A stretch of 64,000 nucleotides of DNA from Xanthomonas pisi DSM 18956. GTDB lineage: Bacteria > Pseudomonadota > Gammaproteobacteria > Xanthomonadales > Xanthomonadaceae. The notes below the pieces were generated by a model, which saw only the letters and a list, made by a program, of their open reading frames with translations, was not told where the DNA came from and made no database searches. Of this stretch, positions 1 through 7,938 are shown one piece after another. Made by a program: the position numbers and the translations under genes. Position 1 is the first letter of the stretch; the number at the start of each line of letters is the position of its first letter. The DNA is taken from the NCBI RefSeq assembly GCF_001010415.1, contig NZ_JPLE01000015.1:1-64000 (forward strand). The letters are read 5' to 3'.

Positions 1-336
1 GTACGGGCGCACGTCATGCGCCCGATGACATGCGATGTGGTCCAGCCTGCGCTGACTTCAAGCGGCTTTCTGCATCGCAGAAGGGCCTCCTGCATACAGA
101 CGGCACGAGGCTTCGCTCGTACCCTCATCCGCCCTGCGGGCACCTTCTGCCGATGGGAGAAGGGATGCTTTGCACTTCTGAGTTTCTTCGTTGTCTGTGC
201 CTGCGTCCTGCAGATCCCGCCCCCCACACACATCTGCACATCCAGGTATCCGCAACGACGCCCGCCTACCGATCTACCCGATCAAGCGAGCACAACATGC
301 TAAGATGCATTTGATAACCATTCCCATTAATGACCA
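1..336. other. Intergenic region with a hairpin and a dispersed repeat copy
   Basis: No gene is supported here. Bases 5-23 form a 7-bp stem with a 5-base loop (GGGCGCA / TGCGCCC), possibly the end of an upstream unit. Bases about 101-168 carry, in reverse orientation, a repeat also found near 42890-42950: on the minus strand it reads as a CTTCTCCC block, then GAGAAGGTGCCC, then GGATGAGGGTACG. The right end holds the receptor gene's control region. Confidence 0.6.
301..330 (+). promoter_or_regulatory. Candidate Fur box overlapping a promoter for the siderophore receptor
   Basis: The sequence TTGATAACCATTCCCATTAA at 311-330 closely resembles Fur-box sequences of the GATAACnATTCTCATT type. A -10-like TAAGAT lies immediately upstream at 301-306, so a bound repressor would block transcription. 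The site ends 6 bases before the ATG at 337. A TonB-dependent siderophore receptor directly downstream fits iron repression by Fur. No good -35 match was seen. Confidence 0.6.
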
Positions 337-2481
337 ATGCGCCCCACGCTCCTTGTCACCGCGCTCGCCGCAGTCTTGGCTTTACCCTCGCCCCGCGCCG
401 TTGCCCAGCACCACACAGGCACCTCGGCAGCTGTCACTGACCTGGACGGCGTCGATGTCGTCGGCCGTGCGCAGACCTTGTACAAATCCGACGATGCAGC
501 GGTCGCCACGCGCACCGACACGCCACTGTCGCTGGTGCCGCAATCGGTGCAGGTGCTGCCGCGCGAGTTGATCGACGACCAGGCCGCGCGCCAGATCACC
601 GATCTGTATCGCAGCATCAGCGGCATCAGTTTCTTCAGCTACGCGGGCGTCACCTTGCGTGGTTTTCGCCAGGAAAACGTGCTCTACGACGGTCTGCGTG
701 GCGACCCGTATGCCGGCTTCTCGGTGCCGCAGCTGTTCAACATCGAACGCGTGGAAGTGCTCAAAGGCCCGGCAGGTGCGCTGTATGGCGGCGGCGAACC
801 GGGCGGTGTCATCAACTACGTCACCCGCAAGCCTGCGCACCAGGCGCAGCGGCGCGTGGAGCTGCAGCTGGGCAATCAATCGTTCGGCGCGGCGTCGTTC
901 GAAGCCACCGGCCCTGCGCGCGAAGACGGCCGCATCCGCTATCGCATCGGCGCCTATGCCGATGGCGAGGATGGCTTTCGCCGGAACACCGATAGCCAGA
1001 GCCAGATTGGCGATGCATCGGTGGCCTTCGATGTTGGCGACACCGGCGAGCTCACCCTGCAATACACCGACATCACCCAGAACCTGGGCGGCAATCGCTT
1101 GCGCGGTGTGCCGGTCGATGACGACGGCAACTTCCTCACCGACCGTCGCTGGAACCACAACGAGCCCACCGATTTTCTCGACATGCGCGCCAAGGTGGCA
1201 TTCGCGCAATATCGCTTTGCGCCGTCGGATGCGTGGGACGTGGACATGGCGCTACGCTGGTTCAAGAACGACGAGCACCAGATCTATCACGAGCCGATGG
1301 GCTTGATCGACCGTGATCGCGACGGCACCGCCGAGTGGATGACACGGCAGTTGCGCAACCAATACCGCGACAACGATGCGATTTCCAGCAACGTCAATGC
1401 GGTGTTCCGCACCAGCACCGGTGCCATCGCACACAAGCTACTGATGGGCGCCGATTACTATCGCCTGGATGCCGATTTCCGCGCACAAACGGCCAATACC
1501 GCAGATACCGGACGCGTGCGCGGACCGGTGCCGGGCATCGACTTGTTCAATCCGGTCTACGGGCGCAGCGGCTTTTACGGTTACGGTCTGGACGCGCTGC
1601 CCTGGCGTGCCACCAGCACGCGCAGCCTGCGCTATGGCGCGTATCTGCAGGACGAACTGACGCTGACGCCACGCTGGCATGCGATGGCCGGATTGCGCTG
1701 GGATGGCTTCAAGGACGACAACCTGCTGGATGGCTCGCGCATCACCGGCAACGACCTCAGCTGGCGCGTGGGCAGCACCTTCGTGCTGCGCGACGGCGTC
1801 AATGCCTATGCCAGTTACGCCAGCGGTTTTGTGCCGCAGGACGCGGCAAACCAGGATGCGAGCGTCGGCGGGCCGTTCGACCCGGAGCGCAGCAAACAGT
1901 GGGAGCTCGGCCTGAAGACCGCGCTCAACGATGGCGGCCTGACGCTCAACACCGCGCTGTACCGCATCGAACGCAGCAACATCGTGCAGGCCAATGGCAG
2001 CGTCGTCGATGGCGTCAACCAACTGTCGGCGCTGGGCCTGGTGCGCAGCGAAGGGTTGGAGGTCGACCTGCTGGCCGACCTGACCCAGCGCTGGGTGCTC
2101 AACCTGACCTACGCCTACAACGATGCGCGCGTTCTCGATGCCGGTACCAACGGCATCACCAATGCATCGGGCGATCGCTTCGCCAATGCGCCGCGCAACA
2201 CGCTCGGGCTATGGACCCGCTACGACCTGCCGGCCTGGCGCTCGGCGGTGGCCTTCGGTGCCGACTATGTCGACGAGCGCGTCAGCCTGGATGGCCAGCG
2301 CGTCAAACCGTACGCCATCTACGACATCAGCTGGCAGACGCAGTGGGATGCATGGAAGCTGCAGATCAACGTCAAGAATCTGTTCGACAAGGTGTATGCG
2401 GTCAGCGGCTTCAACGCACGTGGCGGGCACTTTCCGGGCGAACCGCGACGCATCTATGCGCAGTTGGCCTATACATTCTGA
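337..2481 (+). CDS. TonB-dependent siderophore receptor
   Basis: A 714-residue outer-membrane receptor that would import a ferric siderophore using energy from TonB-ExbBD. Residues 1-23 are a signal peptide ending in AVA. The plug domain covers roughly residues 60-165 and contains VPQSVQVLPRELIDDQ and the family-typical ERVEVLKGPAGALYGGGEPGG. The rest is a beta-barrel ending in a C-terminal phenylalanine (AQLAYTF), the usual outer-membrane insertion signal. The class resembles FhuA/FpvA-type receptors, but the ligand cannot be told from sequence. The start at 337 is chosen because it gives the signal peptide; no clear ribosome-binding site precedes it. A Fur-box-like site just upstream suggests iron repression. 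Confidence 0.9.
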   Translation: MRPTLLVTALAAVLALPSPRAVAQHHTGTSAAVTDLDGVDVVGRAQTLYKSDDAAVATRTDTPLSLVPQSVQVLPRELIDDQAARQITDLYRSISGISFFSYAGVTLRGFRQENVLYDGLRGDPYAGFSVPQLFNIERVEVLKGPAGALYGGGEPGGVINYVTRKPAHQAQRRVELQLGNQSFGAASFEATGPAREDGRIRYRIGAYADGEDGFRRNTDSQSQIGDASVAFDVGDTGELTLQYTDITQNLGGNRLRGVPVDDDGNFLTDRRWNHNEPTDFLDMRAKVAFAQYRFAPSDAWDVDMALRWFKNDEHQIYHEPMGLIDRDRDGTAEWMTRQLRNQYRDNDAISSNVNAVFRTSTGAIAHKLLMGADYYRLDADFRAQTANTADTGRVRGPVPGIDLFNPVYGRSGFYGYGLDALPWRATSTRSLRYGAYLQDELTLTPRWHAMAGLRWDGFKDDNLLDGSRITGNDLSWRVGSTFVLRDGVNAYASYASGFVPQDAANQDASVGGPFDPERSKQWELGLKTALNDGGLTLNTALYRIERSNIVQANGSVVDGVNQLSALGLVRSEGLEVDLLADLTQRWVLNLTYAYNDARVLDAGTNGITNASGDRFANAPRNTLGLWTRYDLPAWRSAVAFGADYVDERVSLDGQRVKPYAIYDISWQTQWDAWKLQINVKNLFDKVYAVSGFNARGGHFPGEPRRIYAQLAYTF

Positions 2482-2579
2482 GCGCGAGTCATCCTCGCCC
2501 AGGCACCTGTAACCGGCGCCGCCATCCGGCAGGACATCGCCACCACCGGTGCGTCCATGCAACACGCACTCACCATCAC

Positions 2580-2607
2580 CGCAACTGCGCGTTGACGCAC
2601 AGTTGCG
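2580..2607. terminator. Stem-loop downstream of the receptor gene
   Basis: CGCAACTG at 2580-2587 pairs with CAGTTGCG at 2600-2607, with further partial pairing inside the loop. It lies about 100 bases after the receptor stop codon and has no U-run, so it may be an RNA-stabilising or Rho-associated hairpin rather than an intrinsic terminator. Confidence 0.35.
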
Positions 2608-2759
2608 GTGCAGGCATTCGCCACGCAATGAACCTGCGCCGAATCGCGCAGGCTGTCATGGGCTGGAACTTAACGCTCGGTGGGACACACTAGAGGCCGT
2701 CGCGATCTGGAGATTTCTCCGCACCGATCGCCCCCCTCCCCTCACTGACCGGAATCCGC

Positions 2760-3812
2760 ATGCCTCAGCTTGCCCGCTCCGTTTCCGCCCTGTTGCCGCT
2801 GGTGTTTGCAGCCGCGTGCTCGGCCGCGCCACCGGCCAAATCCGGCCCACCCGATGCACCTGTCGCCAGCTGCACCGCCAAGGTCAAGCCAGGACAGGAC
2901 CTGCAAAAGGCCATCGACAAACTGCCGCAAAGCGATACGCCGTCGGTGTTGTGCCTGGAAAAAGGCGAATTTCCGCTGAGCGGGCTGGTCTCGATCCACC
3001 GTGGCAACCTGACCTTGCGCGGCAAAGGCCCGAGCACGGTAGTGCGCATGGCCGATGGCGTGCAGCAACCCGCACTGGTGGTGGGCGACTACGAGAACCA
3101 GCAGCCGACCGGGGTGATCCGCAATGTCAGCATCGAAGACATGCAGATCGTCGCCAGCACCGGCGACAAGGAGTTCATGCCCGAGCGCCCGTACCTGAGC
3201 AATAGCGCTGTGGTGGTGCGCTCCGGCCAGGGCATCCGGCTGGCCGGCCTGCAGGTCAACAAGTGCCGTAGCGCCTGCCTGCTGAGCGAATACGACACAC
3301 GCGAGATCACCATCGAGAACAACGACGTGTCCGGTGCGATCTGGGACGGCGTGTCGTTCAACCGCACCGCCAAGGTCACCATGGTCAACAACTACATCCA
3401 CGACAACGTGGCGGCCGGGTTGACCACCGAACACCTGGAAGACAGCGAAATCCGCAACAACCGCTTCGAGCGTAACGGCAGCCAGGGCATCTACTTGTCC
3501 GATGCGCGGCGCAACCGCTTCAGCAACAACGTGTTCGATGGCAACAAGGTGGCCGGCGTGTTCCTGGCCTGCGCGATCCGCTATCGCACGCCGGAAATCC
3601 TGTGCTGGGACAACAGCATGAGCCAGGACAACGTGTTCGAGAACAACCGTTTCTCCAATACGCCGTTCACCTACACCATCGGTGTGGACCGTGCGGCCAA
3701 TTGCACCGCGGGCGACTTCAAACCGAACCTGTGGCGTAACAACCAGGCCGATGTGGCCGGTGTGGATATCGATCCGCAGCGCTACGGCTATTGCGTGCGC
3801 CACGAGCAATAA
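2760..3812 (+). CDS. Secreted parallel beta-helix repeat protein (possible lipoprotein)
   Basis: A 350-residue protein of the right-handed parallel beta-helix type, related to pectate-lyase-fold and NosD-like proteins. The N-terminus has a hydrophobic segment followed by Cys20 (FAAAC), a weak lipobox. From about residue 115 onward short Asn-rich coils recur (IENNDVSG, MVNNYIHDN, IRNNRFERN, FSNNVFDGN, FENNRFSN), the ladder pattern of a beta-helix. The repeats end near residue 310. Such folds usually bind or cleave polysaccharides; no catalytic residues can be assigned. It faces asnB, whose stop is 67 bases away on the other strand. It may be expressed separately from the receptor, since 278 bases separate them. 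Confidence 0.75.
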   Translation: MPQLARSVSALLPLVFAAACSAAPPAKSGPPDAPVASCTAKVKPGQDLQKAIDKLPQSDTPSVLCLEKGEFPLSGLVSIHRGNLTLRGKGPSTVVRMADGVQQPALVVGDYENQQPTGVIRNVSIEDMQIVASTGDKEFMPERPYLSNSAVVVRSGQGIRLAGLQVNKCRSACLLSEYDTREITIENNDVSGAIWDGVSFNRTAKVTMVNNYIHDNVAAGLTTEHLEDSEIRNNRFERNGSQGIYLSDARRNRFSNNVFDGNKVAGVFLACAIRYRTPEILCWDNSMSQDNVFENNRFSNTPFTYTIGVDRAANCTAGDFKPNLWRNNQADVAGVDIDPQRYGYCVRHEQ

Positions 3813-3827
3813 GCACGGGCGATACCA

Positions 3828-3864
3828 CAGCGGCCGGCAGCGCGTGCGCGCATGCCGGCCGCTG
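3828..3864. terminator. Hairpin between convergent genes
   Basis: CAGCGGCCGGCA at 3828-3839 is perfectly complementary to TGCCGGCCGCTG at 3853-3864, around a 13-base loop. It sits between the ends of the beta-helix gene and asnB and could serve both strands. There is no T-run on either side, so it is not a classical intrinsic terminator. Confidence 0.5.
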
Positions 3865-3879
3865 CCTCCGCACTGTGCG

Positions 3880-5574
3880 TTACGAGGCCAGTGCCTGTTC
3901 GTGCACGCCGGCGATCGCACGACCCGACGGGTCGGCCATCGCCGCAAAACTGGCATCCCAGGCAATCGCGGTCGGCGACGAGCATGCAATCGACTTGCCG
4001 CCGGGCACGGTTTCTGCGGCCGCCTGGCTCGGGAAAAACTGCTCGAACAGGCTGCGATAGAAATACGCTTCCTTGGTCTGCGGTGGATTGACCGGGAAAC
4101 GCCGATCGGCCGCTGCCAACTCGCGGTCGCTCACATGCGCGGCGGCATGCGCCTTGAGGCCATCGATCCAGCCATAGCCCACGCCATCGCTGAACTGCTC
4201 CTTCTGCCGCCACAGGATCGATTCGGGCAGATAGCCGGCGAAGGCTTCGCGCAACACGCCCTTTTCCATGCGCGTGGCGCCCGTGCTGGTCTTGTCGATC
4301 ATCTTGAAGCTGGCATCCATGCGCATGGCCACGTCCAGGAACTCGCGATCCAGGAACGGGACGCGCGGCTCCACGCCCCAGGCCATCATCGACTTGTTGG
4401 CGCGCAGGCAATCGTAGTTGTTGAGCGCGTCGAGCTTGCGCACCAGCTCTTCATGGAACTCGCGCGCATTCGGCGCCTTGTGGAAATACAGATAGCCGCC
4501 GAAGATTTCGTCGCTGCCTTCGCCCGACAGCACCATCTTCACGCCCATCGCCTTGATCCGCCGCGCCAGCAGGAACATCGGCGTGGACGCACGAATGGTG
4601 GTGACGTCGTAGGTCTCGATATGACGGATCACTTCCGGCAAGGCATCCAGGCCTTCTTCGAAGGTGTATTCGAACCCATGATGCACAGTCCCCAACGCGG
4701 CGGCGGCCACCTCGGCGGCGGCCAGATCCGGCGAGCCCTTCAACCCGATCGCGAACGAATGCAGGCGTGGCCACCAGGCTTCGGTGGTGTCGTTCTCTTC
4801 GATGCGATGGCGTGCGTAGCGCGCGGCAACGGCTGCGACCAGCGACGAATCCAGCCCGCCGGACAGCAACACGCCGTACGGCACATCGGTCATCAACTGA
4901 CGATGCACCGCGCGCTCGAAGGCCTCGCGCAACTCCTGCAACTGCACCTGCACGCCTTCCACTTCGGCGTATTCGCGCCAGGAACGCTCGTAGTAGCGGC
5001 TCAGTGCACCGGTAGCGCTGTCGTACCAATGACCGGGCGGGAACTGCGCGGCATCGGCGCACTCGTCTACCAGCGACTTCAATTCCGAGGCCACCCGCAG
5101 CCGGCCTTCGCGGTCGTGGCCCCAGTACAACGGCACCACGCCGATCGGATCGCGCGCGATGATTACCCGCCCGGCCGCCTTGTCCCACAGTGCGAACGCA
5201 AAGATGCCGTTGAGGCGGTTGAGGTAGGAGGCCGGCGCATCTTCGCGATACAGCGCGTTGATCACCTCGCAATCGGAGCCGGTCTGGAAGGCATACGGCT
5301 GCACCAGCTCCTGCTTGAGTTCGCGATGGTTATAGATTTCGCCATTCACCGCCAATGCGAGCTGCCCATCTTCGGAGAGCAATGGCTGCGAGCCGCCAGC
5401 CGGATCGACGATGGCCAGCCGCTCGTGCACCAGGATCGCGCCGCTGTCGACATACACACCGCTCCAGTCCGGACCGCGATGCCTCTGTCGCTGCGAACAT
5501 TCCAGCGCCTGCCGGCGCAAGGCCTGCAGATCGTCGCCGGGTTGCAAGCCGAAAATGCCGAAGATGGAACACAT
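3880..5574 (-). CDS. asnB: Asparagine synthase (glutamine-hydrolysing)
   Basis: AsnB makes asparagine from aspartate, glutamine and ATP in the cytoplasm. The protein is 564 residues, close to E. coli AsnB (about 554). The start at 5574 gives MCSIFGIFG, so Cys2 becomes the N-terminal nucleophile of the class II glutaminase domain (residues 1 to about 200). The synthetase domain carries the PP-loop motif SGGLDSS near residue 240. The open frame continues 54 codons further upstream, but starting there would bury the catalytic cysteine and would run through the terminator hairpin. The gene follows dapE on the same strand. Its 5' leader encodes an Asn-rich peptide followed by a terminator, so asparagine supply probably controls read-through. 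Confidence 0.95.
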   Translation of the reverse strand: MCSIFGIFGLQPGDDLQALRRQALECSQRQRHRGPDWSGVYVDSGAILVHERLAIVDPAGGSQPLLSEDGQLALAVNGEIYNHRELKQELVQPYAFQTGSDCEVINALYREDAPASYLNRLNGIFAFALWDKAAGRVIIARDPIGVVPLYWGHDREGRLRVASELKSLVDECADAAQFPPGHWYDSATGALSRYYERSWREYAEVEGVQVQLQELREAFERAVHRQLMTDVPYGVLLSGGLDSSLVAAVAARYARHRIEENDTTEAWWPRLHSFAIGLKGSPDLAAAEVAAAALGTVHHGFEYTFEEGLDALPEVIRHIETYDVTTIRASTPMFLLARRIKAMGVKMVLSGEGSDEIFGGYLYFHKAPNAREFHEELVRKLDALNNYDCLRANKSMMAWGVEPRVPFLDREFLDVAMRMDASFKMIDKTSTGATRMEKGVLREAFAGYLPESILWRQKEQFSDGVGYGWIDGLKAHAAAHVSDRELAAADRRFPVNPPQTKEAYFYRSLFEQFFPSQAAAETVPGGKSIACSSPTAIAWDASFAAMADPSGRAIAGVHEQALAS

Positions 5575-5644
5575 GGAAACACTCCTGATGAAACTGCGGG
5601 GATGGATGGCCGATGGATGAGCATGCTGCGTGCAAGTGACGCCC

Positions 5645-5677
5645 AAAAAAAAACCCGCATCGGCCGATGCGGGTTTT
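5645..5677 (-). terminator. Attenuator terminator in the asnB leader
   Basis: Bases 5650-5677 form a perfect 28-bp palindrome (core CCCGCATCGGCCGATGCGGG, giving a GC stem with a GGCC loop). On the minus strand it is followed at once by nine Ts (5653-5645), as in a strong intrinsic terminator. It lies about 70 bases upstream of the asnB start and 30 bases after the leader peptide stop codon. Its first arm can pair instead with the end of the leader-peptide coding sequence (about 5718-5730), which is the arrangement of a transcription attenuator. Confidence 0.85.
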
Positions 5678-5707
5678 CTGAATTCTGGGCGTTTGGTGTG
5701 ACTTCGC

Positions 5708-5797
5708 CTAGTCGCAGACCCGCATCGACCGCGCACGATTATTCGCGCGCAGCGTGTTGCGGTTGGCGTTATTGACGTTGGCGAGGCGGATGACCAT
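5708..5797 (-). CDS. Asn-rich leader peptide of asnB (predicted)
   Basis: A 29-codon frame starting with ATG at 5797 and ending with TAG at 5708. It reads M-V-I-R-L-A-N-V-N-N-A-N-R-N, continuing to a second N-N pair at residues 19-20. Seven of 29 residues are Asn, at positions 7, 9, 10, 12, 14, 19 and 20, and three use AAT although the genome strongly favours GC-ending codons. The last codons (residues about 23-27) contain a segment complementary to the first arm of the downstream terminator. This is the layout of his, trp and thr leader peptides, here matched to the product of the next gene, asparagine. No Shine-Dalgarno sequence is seen; a -10-like TAGCGT ends 7 bases upstream, so the message may be leaderless. 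Too short for normal gene finders. Confidence 0.75.
   Translation of the reverse strand: MVIRLANVNNANRNTLRANNRARSMRVCD
5718..5730 (-). promoter_or_regulatory. Antiterminator segment of the asnB attenuator
   Basis: On the minus strand GGTCGATGCGGGT (5730 to 5718) can form 13 base pairs, including one G-U, with the first arm of the terminator at 5662-5674. Ten of these bases are identical to the second terminator arm. A ribosome at the leader stop codon would cover this segment and let the terminator form. One stalled at the earlier Asn codons would leave it free to pair and prevent termination. Confidence 0.7.
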
Positions 5798-5803
5798 GCA
5801 GCC

Positions 5804-5832
5804 GACGCTAACCGTTCGTTGTCGCCGGCGCA
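5804..5832 (-). promoter_or_regulatory. Possible promoter for the asnB leader
   Basis: Reading the minus strand, TTGCGC (5832-5827), a 17-base spacer and TAGCGT (5809-5804) resemble a sigma-70 promoter. The -10 element ends 7 bases before the leader ATG, so transcription would begin at or next to that ATG. The match is modest; read-through from dapE is an alternative or additional source. Confidence 0.35.
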
Positions 5833-5869
5833 ACTGTTTCAGCGGCAACGACGGCGGCGCGGCGCCTGC

Positions 5870-7000
5870 TCAGCCGATAAACAAGCGCTCGACAAGCGTG
5901 CGATACAGCGACGGCAGCGCCTCCAGGTCGGCCACGCGCACATGCTCGTCGACCTGATGGATCGACGCGTTGACCGGGCCGACCTCGATGCATTGCGCGC
6001 CAAGCGGGGCGATGAAGCGTGCATCGGAGGTGCCACCGCCGGTGCTCTCCTCCGGTGGTGCCCCGGCAAACTGGCCCAGCACCTCGCGCGCGACACTGCG
6101 CAGGCGCCCCTCCGGCGTGTAGAACGGCTCGCCGCTGCGGTGCCAGCGCAGTGTGTAATCCAGTGCATGGCGCTCCAGCACTGCGGCGATTTCCGCCTCC
6201 AGACGCGGCGCATCCCAATGCGGGGTGTAACGCAGATTGAAGGCCACGTGCAGCTCGCCGGGGATCACGTTGTTGGCGCCGGTGCCGGCGTGGATATTGG
6301 AAATCTGCAGGCTGGTGGGCGGGAAACTTTCAAAGCCCTCGTCCCATCGGCGCGCGATCAGTTCGGCCAGCGCCGGTGCCGCCAGGTGGATCGGGTTGCG
6401 TGCCTTGTGCGGATACGCCACGTGGCCCTGCACGCCGTTGACGACCAGGTTGCCGGACAGGCTGCCGCGGCGGCCAACCCGCAGCAGATCGCCCAGCCGC
6501 TCGGTGGAGGATGGCTCGCCGGTGATGCACCAATCGATCTGCTGGCCACGCTCGGCGAACAGGCGTGCCACATGCCGCACACCGTCGATGGCATCGCCCT
6601 CTTCGTCGCTGGTCAGCAGCACGGCGAGCGTGCCCGGGTGCTGCGGATGCGCGGCGACGAACTGCTCGGCCGCCACCACGAACGCAGCCACGCTTCCCTT
6701 CATGTCGGCCGCACCGCGCCCGTACAGCACGCCATCGCGGATCTGCGGATCGAACGGATCGCTGGTCCACGCCTCGCGCGGGCCGGGCGGCACCACATCG
6801 GTATGCCCGAGCAGCACGAGCACCGGCGCACCGCTGCCGTGCGTGGCCCATAGATTATCGACCTCGCCCAGACGCAGGTGTTCGCAGCTGAAACCGGCCG
6901 CTTCCAGACGTTGCGCAAGCATTGCCTGACACCCGGCGTCGACCGGCGTTACCGACGCGCGTGCAATCAGATCGCGGGTCAAATCCAGCACATCGTTCAT
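5870..7000 (-). CDS. dapE: Succinyl-diaminopimelate desuccinylase
   Basis: DapE removes succinate from N-succinyl-LL-diaminopimelate, a late step toward lysine and meso-diaminopimelate for the cell wall. The 376-residue length is typical (E. coli 375). Metal-ligand motifs of the M20 family are visible: [11 protein letters not shown] near residue 65, [10 protein letters not shown] near 95 and TSDEEGDA near 130. The sequence ends normally. It is the last member of the dapD-orf-yffB-dapE series on the minus strand, 111 bases after the ArsC-like gene. The asnB leader begins 73 bases downstream, so transcripts from dapE could feed into the attenuator. Confidence 0.95.
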   Translation of the reverse strand: MNDVLDLTRDLIARASVTPVDAGCQAMLAQRLEAAGFSCEHLRLGEVDNLWATHGSGAPVLVLLGHTDVVPPGPREAWTSDPFDPQIRDGVLYGRGAADMKGSVAAFVVAAEQFVAAHPQHPGTLAVLLTSDEEGDAIDGVRHVARLFAERGQQIDWCITGEPSSTERLGDLLRVGRRGSLSGNLVVNGVQGHVAYPHKARNPIHLAAPALAELIARRWDEGFESFPPTSLQISNIHAGTGANNVIPGELHVAFNLRYTPHWDAPRLEAEIAAVLERHALDYTLRWHRSGEPFYTPEGRLRSVAREVLGQFAGAPPEESTGGGTSDARFIAPLGAQCIEVGPVNASIHQVDEHVRVADLEALPSLYRTLVERLFIG

Positions 7001-7111
7001 GGAGCATCACCTGCGTGGAGGCCGCCGAGCGCGGCGTGAGTTGATCCTGCACTATCGAAACAGCAGGCGCAGGCCTGCAGCGTCGCCGCAGGCTGCATGC
7101 AGCGGCGCGAC

Positions 7112-7468
7112 TCAGCCCACGCCGAAGCGCTGCTTGAAGCCGTTATCGGAAAACCCCTGGGTCAGTGCTCCGTCGTCGCTCACCACCACCGGACGACGGA
7201 TCAGTTGCGGATACTCGCGCAACAGCAGCTTCCACTCCGCCTCCGAGCCGGGCGCCTTCTTGTTGTCGGGCAACTGCCGCCAGGTGGTGGACGACTTGTT
7301 GATCAAGGCATCGAATCCGCCGGCCTTGCCGGCCCACTCCAGCAGCGTCTCCGGCGACGGCTTGTTGTCGCGGTAATCCACGAACGTATAGGCCACACCG
7401 AAGCGGTCCAGCCACTTGGTGGCTTTCTTGCAGGTATCGCAGTTCTTCAATCCATATAGCGTGGTCAT
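7112..7468 (-). CDS. ArsC/YffB-like thioredoxin-fold reductase
   Basis: A 118-residue protein of the ArsC/Spx/YffB family, cytoplasmic. The N-terminus TLYGLKNCDTCKKATKWLD carries a CxxC pair rather than the single Cys of classical arsenate reductases. The ALINKSSTTWRQL segment is typical of YffB-type proteins, whose substrate is poorly known. The genomic position between dapD and dapE is also seen in pseudomonads and argues for a housekeeping link rather than arsenic resistance. Its ATG (7468) overlaps the TGA of the preceding membrane-protein gene as ATGA, so translation is probably coupled. Confidence 0.85.
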   Translation of the reverse strand: MTTLYGLKNCDTCKKATKWLDRFGVAYTFVDYRDNKPSPETLLEWAGKAGGFDALINKSSTTWRQLPDNKKAPGSEAEWKLLLREYPQLIRRPVVVSDDGALTQGFSDNGFKQRFGVG

Positions 7469-7938
7469 GTCGTGCTCTCTTCAACTGCCTGGCGCGCGCC
7501 TGCACGCGCCAGCAAGGTGGTGGCCAACTCGGCGGGGTCCAGCCCGTGTGCGGGCAGGAACACCACCTGTGCGCGCTCACCGTGGAATTTCAATGCCAGC
7601 CGCATCGGTGGGACCAGCCAGGCAGGAGCGGCCGCACGCAATTGCGCAAGGTCCACGCGCTGCGATCGCCCCTGCCGGGTGATCTCCAGCGCATCGCCGG
7701 CATCGCGCACCTGCGCCCATCGCCTGCATGACACGAGGTGCCGCACGGTCAGCCCTACCAGCACGACAGGCGCCAGCCAGCGCAGCACATCCAGCTGCTG
7801 CGGAACGCCGTCGCGCACCAGCGAGCCCACCACGTAGAGCGCAGCCCATCCCAGCCACAGGGCGGGAATGCCCCACCGCATCCAGCCACTGGCCGGACGC
7901 GATAGCAGGGCGCCGGCAGGCGCGTGTGCGGTACTCAA
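7465..7938 (-). CDS. Small membrane protein encoded between dapD and the ArsC-like gene
   Basis: A 157-residue protein if translated from the TTG at 7938, which overlaps the dapD TGA as TTGA; an ATG start at 7881 would give 138 residues. It has two hydrophobic segments (around residues 20-40 and 50-70, counted from the TTG), then a soluble part rich in Leu, Ala and Arg ending [10 protein letters not shown]. The layout of two helices followed by a small beta-rich domain resembles PH-like membrane proteins, but I do not recognise a family and assign no function. Its stop overlaps the start of the ArsC-like gene as ATGA, so it is embedded in the lysine-synthesis operon by overlaps at both ends. 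Confidence 0.7.
   Translation of the reverse strand: MSTAHAPAGALLSRPASGWMRWGIPALWLGWAALYVVGSLVRDGVPQQLDVLRWLAPVVLVGLTVRHLVSCRRWAQVRDAGDALEITRQGRSQRVDLAQLRAAAPAWLVPPMRLALKFHGERAQVVFLPAHGLDPAELATTLLARAGARQAVEESTT

Noticed and set aside
5575..5736. 54-codon N-terminal extension of AsnB
   Set aside because: It would displace the catalytic Cys2 and pass through the terminator palindrome; no ribosome-binding site.
7112..7468. Arsenate reductase as the function of the ArsC-like gene
   Set aside because: The CxxC motif and the position between dapD and dapE fit YffB-type proteins; there are no ars genes nearby.
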